Assembly (NCBI RefSeq): GCF_015209745.1
Contig: NZ_CP063657.1
Location: forward strand, 744,001 to 808,000
DNA from: Lysobacter avium
GTDB lineage: Bacteria > Pseudomonadota > Gammaproteobacteria > Xanthomonadales > Xanthomonadaceae
Length of the DNA stretch: 64,000 bases
Reading direction: 5' to 3'
Of the stretch, positions 27,599 through 37,493 are shown piece after piece (position 1 is the stretch's first letter; each line of letters starts with the position of its first letter). The notes under the pieces are model-generated. The model was not told where the DNA came from. It saw only the letters and a program-made list of their open reading frames with translations, and ran no database searches. The translations under genes were made by a program, and so were the position numbers.

Positions 27599-29017
27599 CT
27601 AGTCGGCAGCGTCCGCCGCTTTCGCTTTGCTGCCAAAGTCGCCCTCGGCCGAGGCCGCCAGGTACGCGAACACCGCATAGGCGGCGACATTCTGCGCCAG
27701 TGCCTCGGGGTCGATCTTGTCGAAGGTGTCGTTGGGCGTGTGGTGGTAGTCGAAGTAGTCGGTGCCGTCCTGCATCAGGTTGCCCCAGGCGACGCCATCG
27801 CGCGCAAACGGGCTGACGTCCGGTCCCGGGCCGCCCTCACCGGGCATGTATTCGATGCCCAGCGGCGCAAGCGCCCTGGCGATCTGTTCGGCGGCCGCCT
27901 TGGCGTGTGCGGGGGCGGAGGTGTCGAATCCGTAGATGCGGCCGGCGCCGAAATCACTCTCCGCCGCGATCAGGTGATTGCTGATCTGGTCAGCGTGCGC
28001 CTTTGCGTAGGCGTAGCCACCGTGCAGTCCCTGCTCCTCGTTGGCGAAGGCGATCACCCGGATGCTCCGGGCCGGACGCTGCTTCAGGTCGCCGATCAGC
28101 TTGCCCGCGGCCATGGTGATGCCAACGCCGGACGCATCGTCGATCGCGCCGGTGCCGGCGTCCCAGGAATCCAGATGGCCGCCGATCAGCACCACTTCAT
28201 CGGGCAGGCTGCTGCCGGTCATCTCGCCGATCACGTTGTGTGAGGTGGCCTCGCCGTTCCAGCCGCAGTCCAGCGACAGGTTGACGCTTACGGGGCGTCC
28301 GAGTGCCAGCAAGCGGCTGAGCTGGTCGGCGTCGGGCAGCGACAGTGCGGCGGACGGAATCGGCGTCAGGCCCTCGTCGAACCGGGTGATGCCGGTGTGC
28401 GGCATGCGCTGGGAATCCGTGCCTGCCGAGCGCATCAGATAGGCCGATGCGCCGGCGCGGATTGCGGCGGAGGGACCGCGGCTGCGCACGCGCGAGCCGA
28501 TACCGTAACCGCTGCCATCCCGGCTGCGCTCCATTTTCTGGTCGATGAAGGCGATCTTGCCGGCGAGAGAGCCTGGCTTGACGGCTTCCAGCGCTGCCAG
28601 GTCGTCAAAGCGCACCACCTGCGCTTCGACGGTGCCGCCTGGGCTGCCGCCAAGGGCGGTGAGCACCAGCGGCTGCGCATTGGCGCCGACCACGCGAGCG
28701 CTTTCGCTGCGTCGTTCCCATTTCGGGAAAGTGACCGGCTCGGTCCAGACCTTGTCGTAGCCCAGCTCGGCGAACTTTGCCTTCGCCCAGGCCACCGCGC
28801 GCGCGTCCGCCTCACTGCCGGCCAGCCGGGGGCCTACCTCGGTCGTCAGGGACTCCGTGATCCGGTAGCCCAGGTCGCTGTCCAGAGCCGTCTGCCGCAA
28901 CGAAGGCGCAGCGCTGATCGCGGCGTCGGGGATGACGGTCTGCGGGGCATCCTGGGCGACGGCCACGCCGGTCAGCGAGCCGATGGCGAGGGTGAGCAGC
29001 AACGGCATGATTCGCAT
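27599..29017 (-). CDS. Secreted M28-family metallopeptidase
   Basis: A 472-residue precursor with a signal peptide ending GVAVA-QDA. An N-terminal propeptide-like part is followed by the peptidase domain with an inserted PA domain. Metal ligands of family M28 are present: GGHLDSWDAG, GAIDDASGVG, ANEEQGLHGG, AAESDFGAG and the final histidine in DYHHTPNDT. These bind two zinc ions, so an exported aminopeptidase or carboxypeptidase is expected. Family members of this length in related bacteria are usually annotated as M28/M20 aminopeptidases. Convergent with the methyltransferase gene. Confidence 0.92.
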   Translation of the reverse strand: MRIMPLLLTLAIGSLTGVAVAQDAPQTVIPDAAISAAPSLRQTALDSDLGYRITESLTTEVGPRLAGSEADARAVAWAKAKFAELGYDKVWTEPVTFPKWERRSESARVVGANAQPLVLTALGGSPGGTVEAQVVRFDDLAALEAVKPGSLAGKIAFIDQKMERSRDGSGYGIGSRVRSRGPSAAIRAGASAYLMRSAGTDSQRMPHTGITRFDEGLTPIPSAALSLPDADQLSRLLALGRPVSVNLSLDCGWNGEATSHNVIGEMTGSSLPDEVVLIGGHLDSWDAGTGAIDDASGVGITMAAGKLIGDLKQRPARSIRVIAFANEEQGLHGGYAYAKAHADQISNHLIAAESDFGAGRIYGFDTSAPAHAKAAAEQIARALAPLGIEYMPGEGGPGPDVSPFARDGVAWGNLMQDGTDYFDYHHTPNDTFDKIDPEALAQNVAAYAVFAYLAASAEGDFGSKAKAADAAD

Positions 29018-29119
29018 GCGGACAGTCCGGAAAACAAGGAAGCCACGAGCTTAGCAGCGCGTGGCCTCATTGCTTTGTGCCGCAAGTCACGCGCCGGTCG
29101 GGGCCAGCGCGCCGATGCC

Positions 29120-29539
29120 TCAGCGCTTCAGGGAGTCGCGGATCTCGCGCAGCAGGACCACTTCCTCGGTCGGCTCAGCAGCCGCCTCTTCCTCGGGCGG
29201 GGCGGCGTTGCGCATCCTGTTGTAGGTCCGCAGCATCAGGAAGATCACCAGCGCGATCAGCAGGAAATCGATGATCGTCTGGATGAATGCGCCGTAGGTA
29301 ATGACCGGAGCGGCTGCTTCCTGGGCCAAGGCCAGGTTGGCGTATTCGTTGCCGTCCAGTGATACGAACAACTGGGAGAAATCCACGCCGCCCATGGCCA
29401 TGCCGACCACCGGCATGATGATGCCATCGACCAGCGCGGTGACGATCTTGCCGAACGCCGCACCGATGACGACCGCGATCGCCAGATCAACAACGTTGCC
29501 ACGAGCGATGAATTCCTTGAATTCGCTGGCCATGCCCAT
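29120..29539 (-). CDS. mscL: Large-conductance mechanosensitive channel
   Basis: A 139-residue MscL, which forms a homopentamer in the inner membrane and opens on sudden osmotic downshift. It has the N-terminal amphipathic helix, TM1 with VVDLAIAVVIGAAFGKIV, a periplasmic loop, TM2 with IDFLLIALVIFLMLR, and the C-terminal helix ending EVVLLREIRDSLK. I choose ATG at 29539 since GAGGA lies eight bases upstream; ATG at 29533 is a near alternative. It follows the FAH hydrolase gene by 35 bases on the same strand. Confidence 0.97.
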   Translation of the reverse strand: MGMASEFKEFIARGNVVDLAIAVVIGAAFGKIVTALVDGIIMPVVGMAMGGVDFSQLFVSLDGNEYANLALAQEAAAPVITYGAFIQTIIDFLLIALVIFLMLRTYNRMRNAAPPEEEAAAEPTEEVVLLREIRDSLKR

Positions 29540-29574
29540 CAGCTTTTTCCTCAACCAGAAGCGGGATGGGTCGA

Positions 29575-30300
29575 CTATAGACCCGAATCGCCGTCGGTCA
29601 CTACACCACTGAGCTCAACGAGGCCGTCCAGGCGCGCAACGAACCGGTCGCCGGGCTGGAGCGCGCCGACACCCGCCGGGGTGCCCATGTAAACCAGGTC
29701 GCCCGCGCGCAGCGCGAACAGGCGCGACAGCTCGTGCAGGATCTCCGGCACGTTCCAGATCAGGTCCGACAGGGAGCCGTGCTGGCGTACGGAGTCATTC
29801 ACCTTCAGGGTCAGCGTTTTTGCGTCCAGGGAGCCGACCTCCGCGGCCGGCACCAGGTAACTGACGGGTGCGGAGTGGTCGAATGCCTTGCCGGTGTCCC
29901 AGGGCAGGCCTTTTGACTTCGCCGCCGCCTGCAGGTCGCGCCGGGTCAGGTCCAGCCCCACGCCGTAGCCGAACACCAGCGCCTGAGCGTCGGCGACATC
30001 CAGGATGCCTGCGGGCGCATCCCGGCCGATCGCGACCACCAGTTCCAGCTCGTGATGCAACTCGGAAGTGCCACGCGGGTAGGGGACGACGCCATCGGTG
30101 ACCAGGGCATCGGCGGGTTTGCAGAACAGGACCGGACGCCCGCGATCTGCCTTCGATGCCGGCGCGTCGGCGCCCATTTCCCGGGCGTGGTCGGCAAAGT
30201 TGCGACCCACGCAATAGATGCGGCGGACGGGGAAGTAGTTTTCGCCGTCCGCGCCCACGCGGACACGCACGGGTGCCTGTGGCGGAATGACGTCAACCAT
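29575..30300 (-). CDS. Fumarylacetoacetate hydrolase-family protein
   Basis: A 241-residue member of the FAH superfamily. Signature parts are YCVGRNFADHAREMG, the metal-binding HHELELVVAIG, GYGVGLDLTRRDLQ and KAFDHSAPVS. Related single-domain enzymes act as acylpyruvate hydrolases or oxaloacetate decarboxylases or in aromatic breakdown; no neighbouring pathway gene points to one of these. The start follows the previous gene with only two bases between, so the two are co-translated. The assignment to the family is firm; the substrate is unknown. Confidence 0.9.
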   Translation of the reverse strand: MVDVIPPQAPVRVRVGADGENYFPVRRIYCVGRNFADHAREMGADAPASKADRGRPVLFCKPADALVTDGVVPYPRGTSELHHELELVVAIGRDAPAGILDVADAQALVFGYGVGLDLTRRDLQAAAKSKGLPWDTGKAFDHSAPVSYLVPAAEVGSLDAKTLTLKVNDSVRQHGSLSDLIWNVPEILHELSRLFALRAGDLVYMGTPAGVGALQPGDRFVARLDGLVELSGVVTDGDSGL

Positions 30301-30302
30301 GG

Positions 30303-30605
30303 TCAGCGGGGTAGAGAGGTTTTGTCGACGACGCGGAACTCGCCTTCCATCACGTTCGGGTCGGCGCGACGTCCGGCGCTGAGGACCGTCGGTCCACGCT
30401 CGCGGAACAGGCGGACGAGCGTCCCGACGGCGAGCAGGGTGACCCCGACCACGGCGCCAAGGACCACCAGCGCCACCAGCACACCGAGCCCCAGCGCCCT
30501 CATCAGGAAGCGCAGCAGCCCGTTTCGGGGCGTGCGCGGCTCGAACGCGGCACGCATGCGCGACTGGAAGAACTGCTGGTTGAAGCGGAAGCTTTGACTG
30601 GTCAT
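30303..30605 (-). CDS. Small membrane protein of unknown function
   Basis: A 100-residue protein I do not recognise. It has a basic N-terminus (SRMRAAFEPRTPR), one strongly hydrophobic segment (VLVALVVLGAVVGVTLLAVG) flanked by arginines, and a soluble tail ending VMEGEFRVVDKTSLPR. A single-pass inner-membrane protein with a short cytoplasmic or periplasmic tail is likely. It is the first gene of an apparent operon with the FAH hydrolase, two bases apart, then mscL. Confidence 0.7.
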   Translation of the reverse strand: MTSQSFRFNQQFFQSRMRAAFEPRTPRNGLLRFLMRALGLGVLVALVVLGAVVGVTLLAVGTLVRLFRERGPTVLSAGRRADPNVMEGEFRVVDKTSLPR

Positions 30606-30733
30606 CTGGGGGATCGTGGCACAATGCGGCCGTTGGAGGGACAACCGATTATCCCGCGTGGAGTCGGCGGGTTTGTCACGGCTTCGTTAATCATGGTGTT
30701 GTCCGCCGGGTTTCGTACATACAGGGCCAGACT

Positions 30734-31075
30734 ATGACCACCGCTGCACTGATCCACCTCGACCGGATCCCCGATGGCGGGTTCGCTGACGCCGCCGCGG
30801 ACCTGCACGGCGACATGGAGCCGCTGGTGCTGTACCGCGACGGCAATGACGTGCGCGCCTGGGTCAATGTCTGTCCGCACGCCGGTCGCCAGTTGAATTG
30901 GGCGCCCGGGGAATTCCTCAAGAGCAAGGACGGCATGCTGGTCTGCGCTGCCCATGGCGCGAGCTTCGAGCTGCAGGACGGTGAGTGCGTTGCCGGCCCG
31001 TGCCGCGGCGAGTCCCTGCGCAGCGTCGATGTCGAAGTGCGCGACGGATCGGTCTGGCTCAGAACAGCAGGTTGA
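30734..31075 (+). CDS. Rieske [2Fe-2S] ferredoxin-like protein
   Basis: A 113-residue soluble Rieske protein. The cluster ligands are in NVCPHAGRQLNW (C-x-H) and LVCAAHGASFEL (C-x2-H), followed by the proline-loop equivalent CVAGPCRGESL. Such small proteins donate electrons to oxygenases or serve as nitrite-reductase small subunit homologues; no partner oxygenase lies nearby. Its 3' end overlaps the 3' end of the convergent SLC13 transporter by 17 bases. Confidence 0.92.
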   Translation: MTTAALIHLDRIPDGGFADAAADLHGDMEPLVLYRDGNDVRAWVNVCPHAGRQLNWAPGEFLKSKDGMLVCAAHGASFELQDGECVAGPCRGESLRSVDVEVRDGSVWLRTAG

Positions 31076-32912
31076 CCATCAGCACCGCGACCAGGGTGTA
31101 GATCAGGGACAGCGGACCGCCTACCCGCCACAGCTCCTTGCTGGTGTAGCCCGCCGGACCGGTGACCATCGAGATCACCGGGTTGGACGCGGTCATGAAG
31201 TTGTTGGACGCAGAAAGCGCGATGATCAGCGCGAACGCCGTCGGGTTGCCGCCCGCGGCCAGTGCCAGGTTGATGCCCAGCGGCACCATCACGATCGCCG
31301 CGCCCACATGGCCGATGACCAGCGAGAACGCGGTCGTCAAAAGGCCGAGCAGCAATTGCATCACCCAGGTCGGGGTGCCGTCGGGCAGCCGCTCGATGCT
31401 GTGCCCGGCGACCCAGGCGGCCGCACCGCTGGAATCCATCGCCCAGCCCAGAGGAATCAGGCAGGCCATCAGGAACACGGTTTTCCAGCTGATCGCCGCA
31501 TAGGCCTCGTCGATGTGGATCACCCCGGCCAGCAGCATCCCGGCCACGCCGGTCATCAGCGCGACCGAGACCGGCAGCTTTGAGGACAGCGCCAGCAACA
31601 TCGCCACGGCAAAGATGCCGAGCGCGATCTTGAGCTTGTGCGGACGCTGTTCGCCCTTGGGGTAGTCGGTCACGACCACGACATCCTTGCCCTTGGCAGC
31701 GTCGGCCAGGTTCGTCCAGATGCTGTGCAGCACCAGCATGTCGCCGGCGCGCAGCGGCAGGTTGCGGACGTCGTCGCGCAGCACCTTCTTGTCGCGGTTC
31801 ACCGCCAGCAGGCTCAGGCCGAGCGACTTGCGCAGATGCAGGTCGCGCGCGGTCTTGCCGATGAACCTGGAAGTCGGCGGCACCACTGCCTCGGAGATGC
31901 CGGCCCGGCTGGGGTTGAACAGGTCGCCGAACACGCGCAGACGCGAGCTCATCCGCAGCATCTGGTTCTGGGCAAAGTCGGCAACCTGCTGCTTCGGGCC
32001 CATCGCGCCCAGCACGCTGCCTACCCATATGCGTGCATCCGCCGAAGGCGACACCCGGGCATCGTCGCGGGTCTTGATGGCCAGGATAAGCGGTGCATCG
32101 TGCAGGCTCTCCGCCTCGCCCAGCGGCATGCCCACCAGCGGGCTGTCCGCGCTGACGGTGAGCTCGTAGACATCGCCCTCGATGCCATAGGTGTTGGCAA
32201 AATAACTCTGCGTACGGGCCGGAGTCGCGCCCTTGCCGCCGCCTTCGTGCAGCCGATTGTTGCCATAGAAGCGGAAGTACAGCAGGCACACCGCGAGCAT
32301 GGCCACGCCGATCGGAAACACTGCAAACATCTGCAGCGGCACCAGCGTCGCCGCGCCGGAGGGCAGGTTGCTGTTGGCGGCCAGCAGCAGGTCGTTGAGC
32401 AGGATCAGCGGCGAGGTGCCGACCATCGTCAGCGATCCGCCCATCACGATGGCGGTTGCCAGTGGCAGCAGCAGGCGCGGGAGGGTGAGCCCCGTGCGTG
32501 AGGAAAGCCGCGAGGCAACCGGCAGGTAGAGCGCCATGACGGCCGGGTTCTGCATCACCGAGGAGTTGATGCCGGCAACGGCTCCGGTCAGCATCACCAG
32601 CCGCTCCTCCATGCCATGCGCGCGGCGCAGCAGCCAGGACGCCAGGCGGTTGAGCGCGCCGGTACGGTCCAGCCCGGCGCCAAGGATCATCGTGGCGATG
32701 ATGCTCATCACCGCGTTGGAGGAGAAACCGTTGAAGATCTCCTCCGGCGCCACCAGCCCGGACAGGCCCAGCAGCACCAGCACCACGAGGGCGACCACGT
32801 CGGCGCGGATGCGCTCGAAGACGAACATCACCATCGTGAACACCACCAGCGCGAGCACCAGTTTCATGTCGGTGGTGAGTGTCAGCGCGCTGTCGATGCC
32901 CTGGTCGAACAC
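31059..32912 (-). CDS. SLC13/DASS-family anion transporter with TrkA-C domains
   Basis: A 617-residue inner-membrane protein. Two hydrophobic halves, each with several helices, flank a central cytoplasmic part that resembles two TrkA-C (RCK_C) domains (ANTYGIEGDVYELTV and VPPTSRFIGKTARDLHLRK). The conserved SNN motif near the end is ALSASNNFMTASNP and the first-half equivalent is GINSSVMQNPAV. Proteins of this layout move sulfate, dicarboxylates or citrate with Na+. GTG at 32912 is the first start; an ATG at 32867 (MKLVLAL) is possible. It follows trmB by 32 bases. Confidence 0.9.
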   Translation of the reverse strand: MFDQGIDSALTLTTDMKLVLALVVFTMVMFVFERIRADVVALVVLVLLGLSGLVAPEEIFNGFSSNAVMSIIATMILGAGLDRTGALNRLASWLLRRAHGMEERLVMLTGAVAGINSSVMQNPAVMALYLPVASRLSSRTGLTLPRLLLPLATAIVMGGSLTMVGTSPLILLNDLLLAANSNLPSGAATLVPLQMFAVFPIGVAMLAVCLLYFRFYGNNRLHEGGGKGATPARTQSYFANTYGIEGDVYELTVSADSPLVGMPLGEAESLHDAPLILAIKTRDDARVSPSADARIWVGSVLGAMGPKQQVADFAQNQMLRMSSRLRVFGDLFNPSRAGISEAVVPPTSRFIGKTARDLHLRKSLGLSLLAVNRDKKVLRDDVRNLPLRAGDMLVLHSIWTNLADAAKGKDVVVVTDYPKGEQRPHKLKIALGIFAVAMLLALSSKLPVSVALMTGVAGMLLAGVIHIDEAYAAISWKTVFLMACLIPLGWAMDSSGAAAWVAGHSIERLPDGTPTWVMQLLLGLLTTAFSLVIGHVGAAIVMVPLGINLALAAGGNPTAFALIIALSASNNFMTASNPVISMVTGPAGYTSKELWRVGGPLSLIYTLVAVLMVNLLF

Positions 32913-32944
32913 GTTGGTGGTTGCCCTGTCGGGTCAGCGATCCA

Positions 32945-33700
32945 TCAGCAGCGATCGTAAATGAGGTCCCAGACACCGTGGCCGAGTTTCTGGCCGCGGG
33001 TCTCGAAGTGCGTTTGTGGGCGCCACGGCGGCCGCTCTACCGAACCGCGCTTACCGGCGCGGTTGACGATGCCGGCAGTGGCGTCGAGCACGTCCCACAT
33101 CTGCTGGGCATAGTCGTGCCAATCCGTGGCGAGGTGCAAGCGTCCCCCGGGCGCGAGCTTGCGAACCAGCAGCTCGGCGAAGGGTGCCTGGACCAGGCGC
33201 CGCTTGTTGTGGCGCTTCTTGTGCCACGGATCCGGGAAGTAGATGCGTACCTCGTCCAGGCTGCCGTCGGCAACCTCGTGGGTCAGCACCTCCACCGCAT
33301 CGTGGTGGTAGACGCGCACGTTGCTTGCATCCGCGGCGGCGAGCGCGTTCAACAGCCGGCCAACGCCCGGGGCATGAACCTCGATGCCGATCAGGTCGCG
33401 TGCGGGGTCGTGCTCGGCGGCGAAGCGCAGCGCCTCGCCGTTGCCGAAGCCGATCTCGAGCACGCGCGGCGCATTGCGTCCGAAGATCGCGTCGAAGTCG
33501 CGCGGCTGGCCGGTGTAGTCGATGCCGAAGCGTGACCATTGCTCATCAAACGCGCGCTGCTGGGCCGGGGTGAACCGCCCCTGGCGCAAAACGAAGCTGC
33601 GGATCTGGCGGTGCCCTTCGCTGACGGTAAAGGGCTTGGCGGCAACCGATCTGGGGCTCGGAACGTGGGCGTCGGCTTGCGGCTTCTCGGGGTCCGCCAT
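32945..33700 (-). CDS. trmB: tRNA (guanine-N7-)-methyltransferase
   Basis: A 251-residue TrmB that methylates G46 in the variable loop of tRNA using SAM. The motifs are [31 protein letters not shown] and [16 protein letters not shown], and the C-terminal part has the conserved TDW and [11 protein letters not shown]. The N-terminus has a short extension before [12 protein letters not shown]. Its ATG shares one base with the thiG stop (TGATG), so translation is coupled to the thiamine genes. Confidence 0.97.
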   Translation of the reverse strand: MADPEKPQADAHVPSPRSVAAKPFTVSEGHRQIRSFVLRQGRFTPAQQRAFDEQWSRFGIDYTGQPRDFDAIFGRNAPRVLEIGFGNGEALRFAAEHDPARDLIGIEVHAPGVGRLLNALAAADASNVRVYHHDAVEVLTHEVADGSLDEVRIYFPDPWHKKRHNKRRLVQAPFAELLVRKLAPGGRLHLATDWHDYAQQMWDVLDATAGIVNRAGKRGSVERPPWRPQTHFETRGQKLGHGVWDLIYDRC

Positions 33701-34509
33701 CAGTCGATGAGGCCGTCCACCGGGCTGGAGGCGCTGGCGAAGCGCTTGCGCGGAATGCGGCCGGCCTTGTACGCCGCGCGGCCGGCCTGGATCGCCAGTT
33801 TCATCGCGTGCGCCATCAACACCGGCTCGCGGGCGCCAGCGATTGCGGTGTTCATCAGCACGCCGTCGCAGCCCAGCTCCATCGCGATGGCCGCATCCGA
33901 GGCCGTTCCGACGCCGGCGTCGACGATGATGGGCACCTTCGCGTTCTCGATGATTTCCACCAGGTTCCACTTGTTCTGGATGCCCAGCCCGGAGCCGATC
34001 GGTGCCGCCAGCGGCATCACCGCGATGCAGCCGATTTCCTCCAGGCGCTTGGCCAGGATCGGGTCGTCGGAGGTATAGACCATGACGTCGAAACCGTCCT
34101 TCACCAGCGTCTCCGCTGCCGCCAACGTGTGCACCACGTCGGGATACAGCGTGCGCTGGTCGCCCAGCACTTCCAGCTTCACCAGATTGCGCCCGTCCAG
34201 CAGTTCGCGGGCCAGACGCAGGGTGCGCACGGCGTCCTCGGCGTTGTAGCAGCCGGCGGTGTTGGGAAGGATGGTGAATCGGTCGGGCGAGAGCACGTCG
34301 AGCAGGTTGGGCTCGCCGGGGTTCTGGCCGATATTGGTGCGGCGGATTGCAACGGTGACGATCTGCGAGCCGGCGGCTTCGGTCGCGCGGCGGGTCTCGT
34401 CCAGGTCGACGAACTTGCCGGTGCCGGTCAGCAGGCGCGATGAATAGGAGACGCCGGCGATCACCAGCGGATCGGCGGCTTGAAGGTCGTTGACGTTGGG
34501 TGCGTTCAT
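33700..34509 (-). CDS. thiG: Thiazole synthase
   Basis: A 269-residue ThiG forming the thiazole phosphate of thiamine from deoxyxylulose phosphate, dehydroglycine and ThiS thiocarboxylate. Diagnostic segments are [43 protein letters not shown] with the Schiff-base lysine, and [20 protein letters not shown]. It lies 72 bases after thiS and overlaps trmB by one base. I looked for a thiamine-pyrophosphate riboswitch before thiS and did not find one. Confidence 0.98.
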   Translation of the reverse strand: MNAPNVNDLQAADPLVIAGVSYSSRLLTGTGKFVDLDETRRATEAAGSQIVTVAIRRTNIGQNPGEPNLLDVLSPDRFTILPNTAGCYNAEDAVRTLRLARELLDGRNLVKLEVLGDQRTLYPDVVHTLAAAETLVKDGFDVMVYTSDDPILAKRLEEIGCIAVMPLAAPIGSGLGIQNKWNLVEIIENAKVPIIVDAGVGTASDAAIAMELGCDGVLMNTAIAGAREPVLMAHAMKLAIQAGRAAYKAGRIPRKRFASASSPVDGLID

Positions 34510-34581
34510 CCGGGGATTATCGCACCGCTCGCGCGCTGTGACCCGAGCATCCGGTCATGCGCTGTGGCACAGCTTTCCGGA

Positions 34582-34782
34582 TCAGCCGCCACCAAGCGCG
34601 TGGACGATCTCGACCTTGTCGCCGTCGGCCAGTGTCCGACCGGCATGCTGGCTGCGCGGGACAATCTCGCCGTTGACCTCGACCGCGACACGGCGCTCGG
34701 CCAGCCCTTCGGAGGCCAGCAGATCCAGGACCGTCGTGGGTGCCGCGAGTGCGCGCGACTCGCCATTGAGAGTGATGTTCAT
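34582..34782 (-). CDS. thiS: Thiamine biosynthesis sulfur carrier ThiS
   Basis: A 66-residue beta-grasp protein that carries sulfur as a C-terminal thiocarboxylate to ThiG. The sequence starts MNITLNGE, has [15 protein letters not shown] in the middle and ends VHALGGG, giving the required Gly-Gly tail plus one more glycine. It is the first gene of the thiS-thiG-trmB run. The frame stays open upstream but the start at 34782 matches the family. Confidence 0.94.
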   Translation of the reverse strand: MNITLNGESRALAAPTTVLDLLASEGLAERRVAVEVNGEIVPRSQHAGRTLADGDKVEIVHALGGG

Positions 34783-34960
34783 CGGACCATTGTCGTGCGC
34801 GCGGACGCGGGAGGCCAGCGACCGGCTGAACGCCGTCGTTGGCGGATGTATCCTTGGGCGGCCCGGCGGTTGCGGCCGCTGAAACGACGCCATATCCAGG
34901 TCGCCGGCAGGATGCCGTTTCCCCTGACTTTCCCGATCGTCCGTTTGCAGGAGCTCGCCG

Positions 34961-36808
34961 ATGAAACCCCTTCGTTCCGTTCTCGCCGTTTCGCTGGCAC
35001 TGGCCGCCGCGCCCGCGCTCGCCCAGTCCGCCGCGCCGGCCAACTACACCCAGCCGTACTCGCAGACGATTTTCTTCGGTGACAGCCTGACCGACTCCGG
35101 GCATTTCCGGCCGGTGCTGGTGGGCGCGGTCGGTCCGCAGGCGGGGATCCTGGGCAAGTTCACCACCAACCCGTGGCTGGTGTGGTCCGAGTACCTGGCC
35201 GACATCTACGGCACCGACGCGAACGCGGCCAACCAGGGCGGCAGCAACTACGCCGTGGGCGGCGCCCGATCGGGCCAGGATGCGGTCGGGGCGCTGGGTT
35301 TCACCCCGTCCATGAGCACCCAGGTGAACACCTATCTGGCTGCCACCGGCGGTGTGGCGGATGGCAACGCGCTGTACACCGTGTGGGGCGGCAACAACGA
35401 CCTGTTCGCCGTCGCTCAGGGCGCTCCGGTGCAGGCGACGATCGGTTCCGCGGTCGCCTCGCAGATCGGCGCGATCGGAGCCTTGCAGTCCGCCGGTGCC
35501 CGCTACGTGCTGGTACCGAGCATCCCCGACCTGGGGCTGACCCCGTCGGCACGGGCGCAGGGCGCGGTGGCGCAGGGCCAGTTGACCCAGTTGGCAAGCG
35601 TCTACAACGACGCGCTTTATGGCGGCCTGTCTGCGAGCGGCCTGCGGGTGATTCCGCTGGACATGTTCCACCTGTTCCAGGAGGTGGCGGCCAATCCGGC
35701 CGACTTCGGTTTCACCAACATCACCGGGACTGCCTGCCAGCCGCAGATCAGCGCGCAGTCGGTGACCTGCCAGCCGGGCACCTATGTGACGCCGGATGCC
35801 GCGACGAGTTACGCCTTCGCCGATGGCGTACATCCCTCCGGCGCGGCACACGAGGTGATCGCCGATTACGCGACATCGATCCTGGACGCGCCGCGGCAGA
35901 TGGCGGTGTTGACACACTCCGCAGCGGTCACGGGTCGCGCGCGCGCAGACCGGGTCGCGGCGCAGGCCAGCGGCACCACGATGACCGACGGCAAGCGTTG
36001 GTGGGCGGACGTGCGCGGCGACTTCCAGCGCTACGACCATGGCGACATGTACGACGGTGCCGTTCCCGCGATGACGGTCGGCATCGACTGGCACAACAAC
36101 GGCGTGACGTTGGGCGCCTTCGGCGGCTACGGCAAGGCCAGCCAGGACTGGGGCCGCAGCGGCGGCAGCTTCAACCAGAGCGAAGCCACTCTGGGCGGCT
36201 ACATTGGCTGGGCGTCGACTACCGGTGCGTGGGTCAACGGCCAACTGGGCTACAGCCAGCTGGGCATGGACATCAAGCGCCAGGTCAACCTGGGCCGGTC
36301 CACCCGGATCCATCGCGCGGACGTGGACGGCAGCAATGTCACCGCTGGATTGAACGCCGGCTTGGAGTTCGGCGACGGCGCCCTGCGCCACGGTCCCGTG
36401 GTGGGCGTGCTCGCTCAGAAGATCCAGATCGACGGGTTTGCAGAAAGCGACTCGCAGCTCTCGACTTCGCTTGCCTACCCGGAGCACAGGTTCGACTCGC
36501 TGATCGGCACCGCCGGCTGGCAGATGCGTTACGCCGCCAGCGAGCAGCTGCAGCCGTATGCGCGGCTGACCGTGGACCGCGAGTTCGAGGACATGCCGCG
36601 CGAAGCCTTTGCGCGCCTGCAGTCGATGCCAGGCGCGGCGCCCTTCGCGGTGCCCGGCGTGGCCTTCGACGACACCTACGGCACCCTCACCCTGGGCGCA
36701 CGCACGCGGTTGATGGGCCTGGAGACAAACCTGGGCACCAGCCTGACCGCCGGCCAGAGCGGCGGCAGCAACACCACGGTGTTCGCGACGCTCGGCGGAA
36801 ACTTCTGA
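34961..36808 (+). CDS. estA: GDSL esterase/lipase autotransporter (EstA-like)
   Basis: A 615-residue precursor with a signal peptide cut near APALA-QSA. The passenger is an SGNH/GDSL hydrolase with the catalytic serine in [10 protein letters not shown], the block III GGNNDLF and the Asp/His pair in [13 protein letters not shown]. From about residue 335 an autotransporter beta-barrel follows, ending in a C-terminal phenylalanine ([11 protein letters not shown]), as outer-membrane proteins require. It should display a lipase/esterase on the cell surface. Monocistronic, with GGAG before the start and tRNA-Gly downstream. Confidence 0.94.
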   Translation: MKPLRSVLAVSLALAAAPALAQSAAPANYTQPYSQTIFFGDSLTDSGHFRPVLVGAVGPQAGILGKFTTNPWLVWSEYLADIYGTDANAANQGGSNYAVGGARSGQDAVGALGFTPSMSTQVNTYLAATGGVADGNALYTVWGGNNDLFAVAQGAPVQATIGSAVASQIGAIGALQSAGARYVLVPSIPDLGLTPSARAQGAVAQGQLTQLASVYNDALYGGLSASGLRVIPLDMFHLFQEVAANPADFGFTNITGTACQPQISAQSVTCQPGTYVTPDAATSYAFADGVHPSGAAHEVIADYATSILDAPRQMAVLTHSAAVTGRARADRVAAQASGTTMTDGKRWWADVRGDFQRYDHGDMYDGAVPAMTVGIDWHNNGVTLGAFGGYGKASQDWGRSGGSFNQSEATLGGYIGWASTTGAWVNGQLGYSQLGMDIKRQVNLGRSTRIHRADVDGSNVTAGLNAGLEFGDGALRHGPVVGVLAQKIQIDGFAESDSQLSTSLAYPEHRFDSLIGTAGWQMRYAASEQLQPYARLTVDREFEDMPREAFARLQSMPGAAPFAVPGVAFDDTYGTLTLGARTRLMGLETNLGTSLTAGQSGGSNTTVFATLGGNF

Positions 36809-36854
36809 TCCGCGACTCCCCGCGCGGCGGCAAACGCATTAAACTTTGCAGCAC

Positions 36855-36928
36855 GCGGGTGTAGCTCAATGGTAGAGCTGTTGCTTCCCAAGCAACTGAC
36901 GAGGGTTCGATTCCCTTCACCCGCTCCA
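36855..36928 (+). tRNA. tRNA-Gly (anticodon CCC)
   Basis: A complete 74-base cloverleaf: acceptor GCGGGTG with CACCCGC, D arm GCTC with GAGC, anticodon stem GTTGC with GCAAC around loop TTCCCAA, T arm GAGGG-TTCGATT-CCCTT, discriminator T and encoded CCA. The anticodon CCC reads the glycine codon GGG. Confidence 0.97.
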
Positions 36929-36934
36929 CATACG

Positions 36935-36971
36935 CGGCGGCCCGGTCCTGATGGACGGGGCCGCCGTTTTT
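36935..36971 (+). terminator. Terminator of tRNA-Gly
   Basis: CGGCGGCCC pairs with GGGCCGCCG; the loop itself can form a small GTCC/GGAC stem. TTTTTATT follows. It starts six bases after the encoded CCA. Confidence 0.85.
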
Positions 36972-37013
36972 ATTGGATCGTCAATTGGATCGGCGTTGGA
37001 GTGGAGTAAGGGC

Positions 37014-37493
37014 ATGACACTGCCGGTGGTGCTTGGTTGGCGTGAATGGGTTGATCTGCCTGGCCTGGGGCTGGGCGGGATCCGGGCGAAAGTGGACAGC
37101 GGCGCGCGCACCTCGGCGCTGCATGTTGATGCGCAGTGGCGATTCTTCGAGAACGGCCAGCCGTGGGTCGGCTTCCGCGTCACGCCCGGCGCCAACGGTA
37201 CCGGCGCGGTGGAAGGCGCCGCCGTGCTGGCAGACGAGCGCGACGTGACCGACTCTGGCGGCCACCGCACCCGGCGTGCGTTCATCCGTACCTCGCTGCG
37301 TCTGGGGGGCATCGAGCGCGAGATCGACATCAACCTGACCGATCGCCGGCGCATGCTGTTCCCGATGCTGCTGGGACGAACCGCCATGGCCCGTGCCTTC
37401 ACCGTCGATCCGGCACGGTCGTTTCTCCACGGGCGGCGGGTCCTTGTTGCAGCCGACGCTCCCAGCACCTCCCTACCGGCGCACCATCCATGA
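37014..37493 (+). CDS. rimB: RimB-like retropepsin/ATP-dependent zinc protease family protein
   Basis: A 159-residue protein of the family labelled ATP-dependent zinc protease (DUF785). It begins [20 protein letters not shown] and contains [13 protein letters not shown], a D-S-G-A motif like the catalytic site of retropepsins, then [15 protein letters not shown]. The ATP-dependent zinc name is historical; the sequence shows an aspartic-protease-like site and no ATP-binding motif. It is coupled to rimK by an ATGA overlap, as in the rimABK cluster of Pseudomonas, though rimA is not present here. Confidence 0.82.
   Translation: MTLPVVLGWREWVDLPGLGLGGIRAKVDSGARTSALHVDAQWRFFENGQPWVGFRVTPGANGTGAVEGAAVLADERDVTDSGGHRTRRAFIRTSLRLGGIEREIDINLTDRRRMLFPMLLGRTAMARAFTVDPARSFLHGRRVLVAADAPSTSLPAHHP

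Noticed and set aside
34783..34960. TPP riboswitch before thiS
   Set aside because: I looked for the conserved CTGAGA and ACCTGATC-type segments and found none in the right order.
34517..36487. A 656-codon minus-strand frame across estA and thiS
   Set aside because: It crosses two real genes in antisense or a different frame and shows no recognisable domain.
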